Assembly: GCF_014851915.1 (NCBI RefSeq)
Contig: NZ_JACVAP010000003.1
Coordinates: forward strand, 124,001-188,000
DNA: 64,000 nucleotides
Direction: 5' to 3'
From: Xanthomonas sp. XNM01
GTDB lineage: Bacteria; Pseudomonadota; Gammaproteobacteria; Xanthomonadales; Xanthomonadaceae
Made by a program: the position numbers and the translations under genes. Shown one piece after another: positions 1-8,082 of this stretch. Numbering within the stretch: the first letter of the stretch is position 1; the number at the start of each line of letters is the position of its first letter. Below the pieces are notes generated by a model. That model had not been told where the DNA came from, ran no database searches, and saw nothing but the letters and a program-made list of their open reading frames with translations.

Positions 1-930
1 GTCTGTCGCCCGCACCAGCGCGTCGGTGTTTTCCGCCTCGAACGCCGAATGGCCCGACGCCGGGGTGATCTCCAGCTGCGCCTTGGGCCAGGCCTTGTGC
101 AGGTCCCAGCCGCTCTGCAGCGGGCAGACCACGTCGTAGCGGCCATGCACGATCACGCCGGGAATGTCGGCGATGCGGTGCGCGTCGCGCAGCAGCTGGT
201 CCTCGACCTCGAAGAAGCCGCCGTTGACGAAGTAGTGGTTCTCGATCCGGGCGAAGGCCAGCGCGAACTGCGGATCCTCGTGGCTGTTCACGAAGTCGTC
301 GTCGACGTGCAGGAAGCTGGTCGCGCCTTCCCACACGCTCCATGCCTTGGCCGCGGCCAGGCGGGTGGCCTCGTCGTCGCTGGTCAGGCGGCGGTGGAAG
401 GCCGAGATCAGGTCATGCCGTTCCACCGGCGGGATCGCGCCGATGTAGTGCTCCCACGCATCCGGGAACAGCCGGCTGGCGCCTTCCTGGTAGAACCATT
501 CCAGTTCCCAGCGGCGCAGCATGAAGATGCCGCGCAGGACCAGTTCGGTCACCCGCTGCGGGTGGGTCTGGGCATAGGCCAGCGCCAGGGTCGAGCCCCA
601 GCTGCCGCCGAACACCTGCCAGCGTTCGATGCCCAGCGCCTCGCGCAGCTTCTCGATGTCGGCCACCAGGTCCCAGGTGGTGTTGTCGACCAGGTCCGCA
701 TGCGGGGTCGAGCGGCCCGAGCCGCGCTGGTCGAACAGCACGATGCGGTACTTCGCCGGGTCGTGGAACCGGCGCATCTTGGCGCTGATGCCGCCGCCGG
801 GGCCGCCGTGCAGCAGCACCACCGGCTTGCCCTGCGGATTGCCGCACTGTTCGTAGTACAGCTTGTGGCGGTCGTCGACCTGCAGCGTGCCGGTGTCGAA
901 CGGTTCGATCTCGGGATAGAGCGTGCGCAT
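1..930 (-). CDS. pip: Proline iminopeptidase (peptidase S33), 3' end cut by window
   Basis: Predicted cytoplasmic aminopeptidase that releases N-terminal proline from peptides. The protein begins MRTLYPEIEPFDTG. It shows the oxyanion-hole HGGPGGG motif, the nucleophile elbow GGSWGS, and late Asp/His residues in GRYDVVCP and SGHSAF, giving a full Ser-Asp-His triad of the alpha/beta-hydrolase fold. 310 codons are present and the frame is still open at base 1. Family members are about 310-320 residues, so only a few C-terminal residues are missing. It lies 119 bp downstream of hglS on the same strand. The ATG at 930 gives the canonical family N-terminus. Confidence 0.93.
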   Translation of the reverse strand, partial: MRTLYPEIEPFDTGTLQVDDRHKLYYEQCGNPQGKPVVLLHGGPGGGISAKMRRFHDPAKYRIVLFDQRGSGRSTPHADLVDNTTWDLVADIEKLREALGIERWQVFGGSWGSTLALAYAQTHPQRVTELVLRGIFMLRRWELEWFYQEGASRLFPDAWEHYIGAIPPVERHDLISAFHRRLTSDDEATRLAAAKAWSVWEGATSFLHVDDDFVNSHEDPQFALAFARIENHYFVNGGFFEVEDQLLRDAHRIADIPGVIVHGRYDVVCPLQSGWDLHKAWPKAQLEITPASGHSAFEAENTDALVRATD

Positions 931-1049
931 GGTGTGTCCTTGGAAAGCCGCCGCCGATTCTACGGAGCGCGGCGAAAGATCCTGCTAATCGCGTCTGCCA
1001 GGCGATGCCACGGAGCGCCGACGTGGCGCGGCCGTCCTTTCCCGCCCGG

Positions 1050-2450
1050 TCAGGCCTCGACGATCTCCACGCCAAGCTGCGCGGCACAGGCCTGCAGCGA
1101 GCGCGCGCGGCTGTCGGCGTACAGCGCGATCTCGTCCAGCACCGCCGCGCCCAGCGCCTGCTCGAAGCCGGCGCGGTTGGCCGCGGCGTCGTAGTCGGCG
1201 GTGCCGCCCTCGCCCAGGTTGGACTGGAAGATGCCGGCCGCGCTGACCGGCAGGAAGTCCTCGTACACCAGCGTCTCGTAGCGCAGCAGGCCGGCATCGA
1301 GCAGCGCCTGCAGCGGCATCGTCGCGCCCAGCGTGCCGGCGGCGGCACGGCCGGCATCGGTGACGAAGTAGCGGAACCAGGCCAGGCCCTGTGCGTGCAT
1401 CTGCGCCAGATCGTCCGGGAAGGCGGCGAAGTGCTCGGCCAGGGTGCGCGCATAGTGCGCGGCGTTGGCCTCGTTGGCCGGCCCCGCCACGGCGCGCGCC
1501 TGGCCCAGCAGGCGGTCGTACAGCGCGCGGCCCTGCGCGGTCAGCGCGGCACCGCGCTGCTCGATCTCGCCGAAGCGCGCGGTGTGATGTCCCTGTTCGG
1601 CACCGTCGTCGCCGACGAAGGCCACCGCTTCCTGCAGCGCCTTGAAGCTGGTCTGGCGCAGCAGGATCGGATGACGCCGGGTCGGCGGCCCTTCGATCAC
1701 CGCCTTGGGCGTGATCCCGCGCGCCGGCATGCCGGCCTGCACCGCATCGATGTCCAGCGTGCGCGGGGTCAGGTGGTTGATGTGCGGGCCCTTGAACGCG
1801 ACCACGTCGGCGATCAGCCGGTGCTGGTCGTGCAGGCGCTTGTAGGTGGCCGCATCGACGGTGGCCTCGCTGTGCCAGCGGAAGGTCTCCAGCGCCTCGG
1901 CGACGAAGGCCGCGGCCTGGGTCTCGTCCAGCCCGCCCTGGCGCTCGGCGATCGCGATCAGTTCGCGCACGCCGGGGGTGAAGATCGCCCGCCGCGCGAG
2001 GATCGCCTCGGCCTCGGCGCGCAGGGCGGCGTCGGGGATCAGCTCCAGCCGCAGCAGTGAGGTGAACACGCGGAACGGGCTGTAGCCCAGCGAGGCCTCG
2101 TGCACCGCGCGGAACGCGGTCGAATGCACCGGCACGCCGGCGGGCGTGAGGTCGTAATAGCCGACCGCCTCCATGCCCATCACCGCGAACAGCCGGCGCA
2201 TCGTCGCCAGCTCGGCGGCGGTGCCAAGGCGGATCGCGCCATGGCGTTCCAGATCGAGCCGCTCGATCTCGCCGGTCAGGGCCAGGTGCTCGCCCAGCGC
2301 CGGATCGGCGGCCAGCGCGCCGGCATTGACGTCGGCCACCAGGGCCATCAGGTCGCCGTACAACGGGACCTCGGCGCGGTACATGTCCGACATCGCGCGC
2401 GAGAAGCGGGCCCGGATCTCGTCCGGGGCAAGCAGGGAGGAAGCGGTCAT
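1050..2450 (-). CDS. hglS: 2-oxoadipate dioxygenase/decarboxylase (HglS, DUF1338/YdcJ family)
   Basis: 466 residues, full length for the DUF1338 family. The characterised member, HglS of Pseudomonas putida, is an Fe(II) enzyme that converts 2-oxoadipate to D-2-hydroxyglutarate in lysine catabolism. The sequence shows RHGAIR (H70, R74), GPHINHLTPR (H222, H225) and RFGEIEQ (E294). H70, H225 and E294 match, within a residue, the reported metal triad, and R74 matches the substrate arginine; this correspondence is from memory. It lies between prmC (70 bp upstream, same strand) and pip. No other lysine-catabolic gene is visible nearby. The family is clear; the physiological substrate in this organism is inferred. 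Confidence 0.88.
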   Translation of the reverse strand: MTASSLLAPDEIRARFSRAMSDMYRAEVPLYGDLMALVADVNAGALAADPALGEHLALTGEIERLDLERHGAIRLGTAAELATMRRLFAVMGMEAVGYYDLTPAGVPVHSTAFRAVHEASLGYSPFRVFTSLLRLELIPDAALRAEAEAILARRAIFTPGVRELIAIAERQGGLDETQAAAFVAEALETFRWHSEATVDAATYKRLHDQHRLIADVVAFKGPHINHLTPRTLDIDAVQAGMPARGITPKAVIEGPPTRRHPILLRQTSFKALQEAVAFVGDDGAEQGHHTARFGEIEQRGAALTAQGRALYDRLLGQARAVAGPANEANAAHYARTLAEHFAAFPDDLAQMHAQGLAWFRYFVTDAGRAAAGTLGATMPLQALLDAGLLRYETLVYEDFLPVSAAGIFQSNLGEGGTADYDAAANRAGFEQALGAAVLDEIALYADSRARSLQACAAQLGVEIVEA

Positions 2451-2519
2451 CGGGAAAGCGTCCGGGAAGAGTGCATCGGTGAAGGTGCGGCCCGTCGCCG
2501 GTGCCGCGGAAGGGGTCGG

Positions 2520-3368
2520 TCAGCGGGCAGGACCGCCGGGCAGCCGTCCGAGCGTGACCCGGTCGCGTGCTTCCAGATCCTGCTCGGTGGCCACGTCGAT
2601 GAAGCCGGCAGCCGCCAGCAGCGCGCGGACCGGCGCGCCCTGGTCCCAGCCGTGTTCGAGCAGCAGCCAGCCGCCGGGCACCAGATGCGCCGGCGCGCCG
2701 GCGACGATCTCGCGGATCGCGTCCAGCCCGTCTGCGCCCGAGGCCAGCGCGCCGGCCGGTTCGAAGCGCAGATCGCCCTGGGCCAGGTGCGGATCGCCGT
2801 CGGCGATGTAGGGCGGATTGCTGGCGACCAGGTCGAAGCGCTCGCGCCCCAGCGCGGCGAACCAGTGGCCGCGGCGGAACCAGACGTTGTCCAGCCCGGC
2901 ATCGCGGGCATTGGCCACGGCCATGGCCAGGGTCGGCTTGGCGACGTCGGTGGCGATCACCGCCGTCAATGGCCGCTCGCTGGCGATAGCCAGCGCGATC
3001 GCGCCGCTGCCGGTGCCCAGGTCGGCCACCCGCAGCGGTTCGCCGTCCGGCAGCCGCTCCAGCGCCAGCTCGACCAGACGCTCGGTTTCCGGGCGCGGGA
3101 TCAGGGTCTGCGGGCCGACCGCCAGGTCCAGGGTCCAGAAGCCGCGGCGGCCGGTCAGGTAGGCCACCGGCTCGCCGGCGGCGCGACGCTCGACCAGCGC
3201 ATCGAAGCGCGCCCGCACGTCCGGATCGACCGGATCGGCGGCATGCGCGAACAGCCACGCGCGGTCGCGGCCCAGTGCGTGAAGCAGCAGCGGCTCGGCA
3301 TCGGTGCGCCCGATCCGGTCGGCGCCATGGCGCAACACCGCGTCGACGCGGTCGAGTGTGTCATTCAT
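2520..3368 (-). CDS. prmC: Peptide chain release factor N5-glutamine methyltransferase
   Basis: Methylates the GGQ glutamine of release factors RF1 and RF2 using S-adenosylmethionine in the cytoplasm. 282 residues from the ATG at 3368; an in-frame TTG at 3377 is a less likely start. The N-terminal helical domain is followed by PRPETE (about 91-96), the SAM-binding motif DLGTGSG (about 116-122) and the hallmark NPPY at about 184-187, which binds the target glutamine. In many bacteria prmC follows prfA, but here it stands upstream of hglS. Its 5' end faces ahpC, with a 176-bp divergent intergenic region. Confidence 0.95.
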   Translation of the reverse strand: MNDTLDRVDAVLRHGADRIGRTDAEPLLLHALGRDRAWLFAHAADPVDPDVRARFDALVERRAAGEPVAYLTGRRGFWTLDLAVGPQTLIPRPETERLVELALERLPDGEPLRVADLGTGSGAIALAIASERPLTAVIATDVAKPTLAMAVANARDAGLDNVWFRRGHWFAALGRERFDLVASNPPYIADGDPHLAQGDLRFEPAGALASGADGLDAIREIVAGAPAHLVPGGWLLLEHGWDQGAPVRALLAAAGFIDVATEQDLEARDRVTLGRLPGGPAR

Positions 3369-3444
3369 GGCGCGCAACGATGGACCAGCGCGCCGCCATT
3401 GCCAATCCTTGCGCGACGCAGCAAAGCGTGGCTATCGCACAACG

Positions 3445-3481
3445 ATAGACAAAACCTATCTATCCAATGCCATCAATCGAT
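3445..3481 (+). promoter_or_regulatory. Probable OxyR binding site upstream of ahpC
   Basis: Four spaced tetrads fit the OxyR pattern ATAG-N7-CTAT-N7-ATAG-N7-CTAT: ATAG at 3445-3448, CTAT at 3456-3459, ATGC at 3467-3470 and CGAT at 3478-3481. The spacing is exactly 7-7-7 and 13 of 16 tetrad bases match. The site ends directly against the -35 hexamer, the usual class for OxyR activation. The oxyR gene itself lies 2.5 kb downstream. Confidence 0.72.
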
Positions 3482-3510
3482 TTGAGATATCTATCGATCC
3501 TGCCTACGAT
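3482..3510 (+). promoter_or_regulatory. Predicted Sigma70 promoter of ahpC
   Basis: TTGAGA at 3482-3487 and TACGAT at 3505-3510 are separated by 17 bp. The region is conspicuously AT-rich for this genome. Transcription would start near 3517, about 28 bp before the ahpC ATG. A ribosome binding site AAAGGA lies at 3533-3538. Confidence 0.6.
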
Positions 3511-3544
3511 GGCCTCCGTTCCCCACCAACCCAAAGGACCCCTC

Positions 3545-4108
3545 ATGTCCCTGATCAATACCCAGGTTCAGCCGTTCAAGGCTTCCGCCTTCCAGAACGG
3601 TGAGTTCATCGAAGTCACCGACGCCAGCCTGAAGGGCAAGTGGTCGGTCCTGATCTTCATGCCGGCCGCCTTCACCTTCAACTGTCCGACCGAGGTCGAG
3701 GACGCCGCCGCCAACTACGCCGAGTTCCAGAAGGCCGGTGCGGAGGTCTACATCGTCACCACCGACACCCACTTCTCGCACAAGGTGTGGCACGAGACCT
3801 CGCCGGCCGTCGGCAAGGCCCAGTTCCCGCTGGTCGGCGACCCGACCCACAAGCTGACCCGCGCGTTCGGCGTGCACATCGAGGAAGAAGGCCTGGCCCT
3901 GCGCGGCACCTTCATCATCAACCCGGAAGGCGTGATCAAGACCCTCGAGATCCACGACAACGCGATCGCCCGCGACGTCTCCGAGACCCTGCGCAAGCTG
4001 AAGGCTGCCCAGTTCGTCGCCGCCAACCCGGGCCAGGTATGCCCGGCCAAGTGGAAGGAAGGCGCCAAGACCATCGCACCGTCGCTGGACCTGGTCGGCA
4101 AGATCTAA
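3545..4108 (+). CDS. ahpC: Alkyl hydroperoxide reductase subunit C (typical 2-Cys peroxiredoxin)
   Basis: Cytoplasmic peroxidase that reduces H2O2 and organic hydroperoxides and is recycled by AhpF. 187 residues, the same length as the E. coli protein. The peroxidatic cysteine is C47 in FTFNCPTE and the resolving cysteine is C166 in GQVCPAKW. The variant [11 protein letters not shown], instead of the enteric FYPADFTFVCP, is what I recall for xanthomonads. The ATG at 3545 has AAAGGA six bases upstream. It is the first gene of an ahpC-ahpF-oxyR block and is probably induced by OxyR from the site just upstream. A hairpin cluster follows the stop codon. Confidence 0.97.
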   Translation: MSLINTQVQPFKASAFQNGEFIEVTDASLKGKWSVLIFMPAAFTFNCPTEVEDAAANYAEFQKAGAEVYIVTTDTHFSHKVWHETSPAVGKAQFPLVGDPTHKLTRAFGVHIEEEGLALRGTFIINPEGVIKTLEIHDNAIARDVSETLRKLKAAQFVAANPGQVCPAKWKEGAKTIAPSLDLVGKI

Positions 4109-4117
4109 GCCGTCCTG

Positions 4118-4230
4118 CCCTCCCCGCGCCCCGTGCGGGGAGGGTTCCCTCCCGCCCCTGGCGGGAGTGGACCGGAGCCATCGCGCCCACGCCGCCCGCG
4201 CCACGCAGGCCCGCGTCGGCTCCGGTCCAC
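4118..4230 (+). terminator. Cluster of three hairpins between ahpC and ahpF
   Basis: Three perfect inverted repeats follow each other. The first is a 10-bp stem (4118-4127 with 4135-4144) starting 9 bases after the ahpC stop. The second is an 8-bp stem (4149-4156 with 4160-4167, loop CCT). The third is a 13-bp stem, GTGGACCGGAGCC at 4167-4179 pairing with 4218-4230 across a 38-base interior. No T-tract follows, so this looks more like an attenuator or an mRNA 3'-end stabiliser than a strict intrinsic terminator. Confidence 0.6.
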
Positions 4231-4305
4231 TTCCACCGCTCCGATGCCCTGCCTGCCGCAGCGGCACGACGCCCTCCCCTTGCCTTTCGACAGGAGCCGC
4301 ACGCC

Positions 4306-5895
4306 ATGTTGGACGCCGATCTGAAGACCCAGCTCAAGGCCTACCTCGAGCGCGTGACCCGCCCGATCCACATCGTCGCCTCGCTCGACGACGGCGCCGC
4401 CTCGCAGGAGATGCTGGAGCTGCTGCAGGACATCGACGGCCTGTCGGCCAGCATCTCGCTGGAGGTCCGCCGCGACGATGCCGAGCGCAAGCCGTCGTTC
4501 GCCCTGACCAGCCCCGGCCAGGACATCTCGCTGCGCTTCGCCGGCCTGCCGATGGGCCACGAGTTCACCTCGCTGGTGCTGGCTCTGCTGCAGGTCGGCG
4601 GGCATCCGTCGAAGGCCACCGCCGAGGTGATCGAGGCGGTGCAGGCGCTGGACGGCGACTACCGCTTCGAGAGCTATTTCTCGCTGAGCTGCCAGAACTG
4701 CCCGGACGTGGTCCAGGCGCTGAACCTGGCCGCGGTGCTGAACCCGCGGATCCAGCACGTGGCCATCGACGGCGCCCTGTTCCAGGACGAGGTCGAGGCG
4801 CGCGAGGTGATGTCGGTGCCGACGATCTTCCTCAACGGCGAAGTCTTCGCCGCCGGCCGCATGGGCCTGGAGGAGATCGTCGCCAAGCTCGACACCGGCG
4901 CGGCCAGGCGCGATGCCGAGAAGATCGCGAAGAAGGCCGCGTTCGACGTGCTGGTGGTCGGCGGTGGCCCGGCCGGTGCCGCGGCGGCGATCTATGCCGC
5001 GCGCAAGGGCATCCGCACCGGCGTGGCGGCCGAGCGCTTCGGCGGCCAGGTGCTGGACACGATGGCGATCGAGAACTTCATCTCGGTGCCGCACACCGAG
5101 GGCCCGAAGCTGGCCGCGGCGCTGGAGCAGCACGTGCGCGAGTACGAGGTGGACGTGATGAACCTGCAGCGCGCCAGCGCGCTGGTGCCGGCCGGCGCCG
5201 ATGGCCTGGTCGAGATCAAACTCGAGAACGGCGCGTCGCTGAAGTCGAAGAGCGTGATCCTGTCCACCGGTGCGCGCTGGCGGCAGATGAACGTGCCCGG
5301 CGAGGACCAGTACCGCAACAAGGGCGTGGCCTATTGCCCCCACTGCGACGGCCCGCTGTTCAAGGGCAAGCGCGTGGCGGTGATCGGCGGCGGCAACTCC
5401 GGCGTCGAGGCCGCGATCGACCTGGCCGGCATCGTCGCCCACGTGACCCTGGTCGAGTTCGACGGCCAGCTGCGCGCCGACGAAGTGCTGCAGCGCAAGC
5501 TGCGCAGCCTGTCCAACGTGCGCATCGTCACCAGCGCGCAGACCACCGAGGTGCTGGGCGACGGCAGCAAGGTCACCGGTCTGGTCTACAAGGACCGCAC
5601 CGGCGGCGACAGCCACCGTGTGGAGCTGGAAGGCGTGTTCGTGCAGATCGGCCTGCTGCCCAACACCGAGTGGCTCAAGGGCACCGTGGCGCTGAGCCCG
5701 CGCGGCGAGATCATCGTCGACGACCGCGGCCAGACCAGCGTGCCGGGCGTGTTCGCCGCCGGCGACTGCACCACGGTGCCGTACAAGCAGATCGTCATCG
5801 CGATGGGCGAAGGCTCGAAGGCGGCGCTGGCCGCGTTCGACCACCTGATCCGCAGCTCGGCGCCGAAGAGCGAGCCCGTCACCGAGGCGGCCTGA
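4306..5895 (+). CDS. ahpF: Alkyl hydroperoxide reductase subunit F
   Basis: Flavoprotein disulfide reductase that passes electrons from NAD(P)H to AhpC. 529 residues. The N-terminal tandem thioredoxin-like domain carries SCQNC (C129, C132). The FAD-binding motif [11 protein letters not shown] is at about 217-227. The active-site CPHC (C344, C347) is followed by the pyridine-nucleotide motif VIGGGNSG at about 359-366. The cysteine positions agree with E. coli AhpF within a residue. ATG 4306 is chosen because CAGGAG lies at 4291-4296 and it yields the family N-terminus. It is 197 bp downstream of ahpC and 142 bp upstream of oxyR. Confidence 0.97.
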   Translation: MLDADLKTQLKAYLERVTRPIHIVASLDDGAASQEMLELLQDIDGLSASISLEVRRDDAERKPSFALTSPGQDISLRFAGLPMGHEFTSLVLALLQVGGHPSKATAEVIEAVQALDGDYRFESYFSLSCQNCPDVVQALNLAAVLNPRIQHVAIDGALFQDEVEAREVMSVPTIFLNGEVFAAGRMGLEEIVAKLDTGAARRDAEKIAKKAAFDVLVVGGGPAGAAAAIYAARKGIRTGVAAERFGGQVLDTMAIENFISVPHTEGPKLAAALEQHVREYEVDVMNLQRASALVPAGADGLVEIKLENGASLKSKSVILSTGARWRQMNVPGEDQYRNKGVAYCPHCDGPLFKGKRVAVIGGGNSGVEAAIDLAGIVAHVTLVEFDGQLRADEVLQRKLRSLSNVRIVTSAQTTEVLGDGSKVTGLVYKDRTGGDSHRVELEGVFVQIGLLPNTEWLKGTVALSPRGEIIVDDRGQTSVPGVFAAGDCTTVPYKQIVIAMGEGSKAALAAFDHLIRSSAPKSEPVTEAA

Positions 5896-5910
5896 GCGAC
5901 GTCCCGCCTG

Positions 5911-5950
5911 CCGGCGACACCGTGCCCCGCGGGTCGCCGGACAGGTTTTT
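5911..5950 (+). terminator. Possible weak terminator after ahpF
   Basis: CCGGCGAC at 5911-5918 pairs perfectly with GTCGCCGG at 5933-5940 (8-bp stem, 14-base loop). After a short gap comes a T run at about 5946-5950. It begins 15 bases after the ahpF stop. The long loop and offset T run make it a modest candidate. Confidence 0.35.
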
Positions 5951-5989
5951 CCGCGGGTGCCGTCTGCGCGCCGCGGCGGACGGGAACGG

Positions 5990-6006
5990 ACGTACAGTAG
6001 GTACGT
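5990..6006. promoter_or_regulatory. Inverted repeat upstream of oxyR
   Basis: ACGTAC at 5990-5995 and GTACGT at 6001-6006 form a perfect 6-bp inverted repeat with a 5-base centre, 31 bp before the oxyR ATG. It has the size of an operator half-site pair, but it does not match the OxyR tetrad pattern. The protein that would bind it is unknown. Confidence 0.35.
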
Positions 6007-6037
6007 GCCGCCCGACAGCGACTGGAGGGAAGCTGCA

Positions 6038-6997
6038 ATGAACCTGCGCGATCTCAGATACCTGGTGGCCCTGGCCGACCACAAGCATTTCGGCCGCGCC
6101 GCGGCCGCCTGCTTCGTCAGCCAGCCGACCCTGTCGACCCAGATCCGCAAGCTCGAGGACGAGCTTGGCGTGCCGCTGGTCGAACGCGCGCCGCGCAAGG
6201 TGATGCTGACGCCCGCAGGCCGCGAGGCCGCCGAACGCGCGCGACGGATCGTCGCCGAGGTCGAGCAGATGAAGGAAGCCGCGCGGCGCAGCCAGGACCC
6301 GGAGGCCGGCACCGTGCGCCTGGGCATCTTTCCGACGCTGGCGCCGTACCTGCTGCCGCATGTGGTGCCGCGCATCCGCGGCCGCTTCCCGCAGCTGGAA
6401 CTGCTGCTGGTCGAGGAGAAGAGCGACGAGCTGCTGGCGCGCCTGCGCGACGGCAAGCTCGACGCGGCGCTGCTGGCGCTGCCGGTGCACGACGACCAGC
6501 TGCATGCCGAGTTCCTGTTCGACGAGCCCTTCCTGCTGGCGGTGCCCGACGGCCATCCGCTGGCCGAGCGCGACTCGCTGCGGCTCGAGGAACTGTCCGA
6601 ACAGCGCCTGCTGCTGCTCGAGGACGGCCACTGCCTGCGCGAACAGGCCCTCGATGTGTGCCGCCTGTCCGGCGCGCTGGAGAAGACCGAGTTCCGTGCG
6701 ACCAGCCTGGAAACGCTGCGGCAGATGGTCGCGGCCAATGTCGGCGTGACCCTGCTGCCGACGCTGGCGGTGCAGCCGCCGGTCGCGCGCTCGGAGAACA
6801 TCCACCTGCTGCGCTTCGACGACTCGCATCCCAGCCGCAGCATCGCGATGGTATGGCGGCGCAGTTCGGCGATGTCGGCCTTCCTGGAGCAGCTGGCGCA
6901 GGTCTTCCGCGAGCTGCCGGACGACCTGCTGTCGCCCGACAGCGTGCCGGCGCAGGCGCCACGCGGTGTGGGCGCGATGCGGCCCGGGCAGGCCTGA
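6038..6997 (+). CDS. oxyR: Hydrogen peroxide-sensing LysR-type regulator OxyR
   Basis: 319-residue LysR-family regulator. The N-terminal winged helix-turn-helix spans about 1-60 (MNLRDLRYLVALAD, VSQPTLSTQIRKLE), followed by the effector domain. The redox cysteines are C199 in EDGHCLRE and C208 in LDVCR, the same positions as in E. coli OxyR, so peroxide sensing by disulfide formation is very likely. The ATG at 6038 is preceded by GGAGGGA. It lies downstream of ahpF on the same strand, an arrangement known from Xanthomonas. The likely target is the ahpC promoter at 3.45 kb. Confidence 0.96.
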   Translation: MNLRDLRYLVALADHKHFGRAAAACFVSQPTLSTQIRKLEDELGVPLVERAPRKVMLTPAGREAAERARRIVAEVEQMKEAARRSQDPEAGTVRLGIFPTLAPYLLPHVVPRIRGRFPQLELLLVEEKSDELLARLRDGKLDAALLALPVHDDQLHAEFLFDEPFLLAVPDGHPLAERDSLRLEELSEQRLLLLEDGHCLREQALDVCRLSGALEKTEFRATSLETLRQMVAANVGVTLLPTLAVQPPVARSENIHLLRFDDSHPSRSIAMVWRRSSAMSAFLEQLAQVFRELPDDLLSPDSVPAQAPRGVGAMRPGQA

Positions 6998-7103
6998 ACG
7001 CGGGCCTGCGGCCCGTCCTGAACACCGGGCTGAAGATCGGGACCACGGATGCTTGAAGCCCGCGCGATTCCGGGCTAGCGTTGCCACCACAACCTGTAGA
7101 TCC

Positions 7104-7134
7104 AAGGCGGAGCGGCGACGCACCGCCTTTTCTT
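7104..7134 (+). terminator. Intrinsic terminator after oxyR
   Basis: AAGGCGG at 7104-7110 pairs with CCGCCTT at 7123-7129, and the T-rich run TTTTCTT occupies 7128-7134. It lies about 107 bp after the oxyR stop and just before the rnk ribosome binding site, so it also insulates rnk. Confidence 0.65.
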
Positions 7135-7167
7135 CGTCCGCGCGTCATGCGCATCCAAGGAGCCACG

Positions 7168-7599
7168 ATGTCCAACCAGCCCACCAGCGGCCTGCCGCCG
7201 TCGATCATTGTGTCCAGCCGCGATCTCGCCCGGCTGGAAGCGCTGCTCGATTCCCCCGCCCTCAGCCGCCATCCTGCCGCGCTCGCGCTGATGGACGAGC
7301 TCAACCGCGCCGACGTGCTGCCGCCCGAGCGCGTCCCCGCCGACGTGGTCACGATGCATTCCCAGGTCGAATGCGAAGACACCAGCAGCGGCGAGCGCCA
7401 TGTGCTGACCCTGGTCTATCCGAACGAAGCCGACGTGGACCGTCATCGCGTGTCGATCCTGGCACCGGTCGGTAGTGCGCTGATCGGCCTGTCGGTCGGC
7501 CAGTCGATCGTCTGGGACGCGCCCGGCGGCCGCCCGCTGAACCTGACCGTCAGGTCGGTGCGCTACCAGCCCGAAGCGGCCGGCGACCTGCACCGCTGA
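7168..7599 (+). CDS. rnk: Rnk family regulator of nucleoside diphosphate kinase (GreA/GreB-like C-terminus)
   Basis: 143 residues from ATG 7168, with AAGGA at 7157-7161. The N-terminal half is a helical hairpin region with conserved SSRDLARLEALL. The C-terminal half has the GreA/GreB FKBP-like fold (VLTLVYPNEADVDRHRVSILAPVGSALIGLSVGQ). Rnk proteins bind RNA polymerase like Gre factors and were first found as regulators of Ndk levels. The gene stands alone between the oxyR terminator and a 483-bp gap, so it is probably monocistronic. Family assignment is firm; the exact role here is inferred. Confidence 0.88.
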   Translation: MSNQPTSGLPPSIIVSSRDLARLEALLDSPALSRHPAALALMDELNRADVLPPERVPADVVTMHSQVECEDTSSGERHVLTLVYPNEADVDRHRVSILAPVGSALIGLSVGQSIVWDAPGGRPLNLTVRSVRYQPEAAGDLHR

Positions 7600-7610
7600 C
7601 GCGCCGACAC

Positions 7611-7638
7611 GGCCGGCGTCGTACGGCGTGCGCCGGCC
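7611..7638 (+). terminator. GC-rich hairpin after rnk
   Basis: GGCCGGCG at 7611-7618 pairs perfectly with CGCCGGCC at 7631-7638 across a 12-base loop, starting 12 bases after the rnk stop. No adjacent T-tract follows; the first T run is about 30 bases further on. It may be a Rho-type or weak terminator. Confidence 0.4.
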
Positions 7639-8051
7639 CTGCTCCTCGACACTCCGCTCTTTTCCTGGCGTCCGGCGCTGCCGCATCGGGCACCTCTGGC
7701 GTCGATGCCGCTGCGCGACGCGTGGTGGCATCGGGCCCGGCACGATGGTGGCCTCGCGCGTTGGGAGCGCGACGCCACCGGGCACGGATGTCGTCATGCA
7801 CAACGCAGCCCACTGCGACCGCCGTTCGTCTTCTTCACGATCACGCAGCCCGCGCCGCCGTGCACCGGCACGGCCGATGACGCGCGCCACCGGACCGCAG
7901 CCCGGTCCGGCGCATGGACCCGGATGGAACGGGCCGGCGCATGCATCCATTGAGGACCCGACCGCGCCTCGTCCCCCGGCACGCTCTCCGCAGCGCGGCG
8001 CCGGTCAGGACCCGACGCCATCGAGGATGCACGGTGAAGGATGCCGCAGCG
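7639..8051. other. Non-coding stretch between rnk and pgk
   Basis: About 410 bp between the rnk hairpin and the pgk 3' end. Open frames on both strands are arginine-rich, with no recognisable domain, no ribosome binding site and no codon bias like the neighbours. I see no convincing promoter or repeat. It could be a decayed gene. Confidence 0.4.
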
Positions 8052-8074
8052 GGCGCCCGGCAGGCCCGGGCGCC
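8052..8074 (-). terminator. Hairpin after pgk
   Basis: GGCGCCCGG at 8052-8060 pairs with CCGGGCGCC at 8066-8074 (9-bp stem, 5-base loop), 8 bases beyond the pgk stop. There is no T-tract in the pgk direction, so termination efficiency is uncertain. Confidence 0.4.
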
Positions 8075-8082
8075 GCGGTGGA

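Noticed and set aside
3482-3544. Riboswitch or leader peptide upstream of ahpC
   Set aside because: Only about 28 bases lie between the predicted start site and the ATG, too short for a structured leader.
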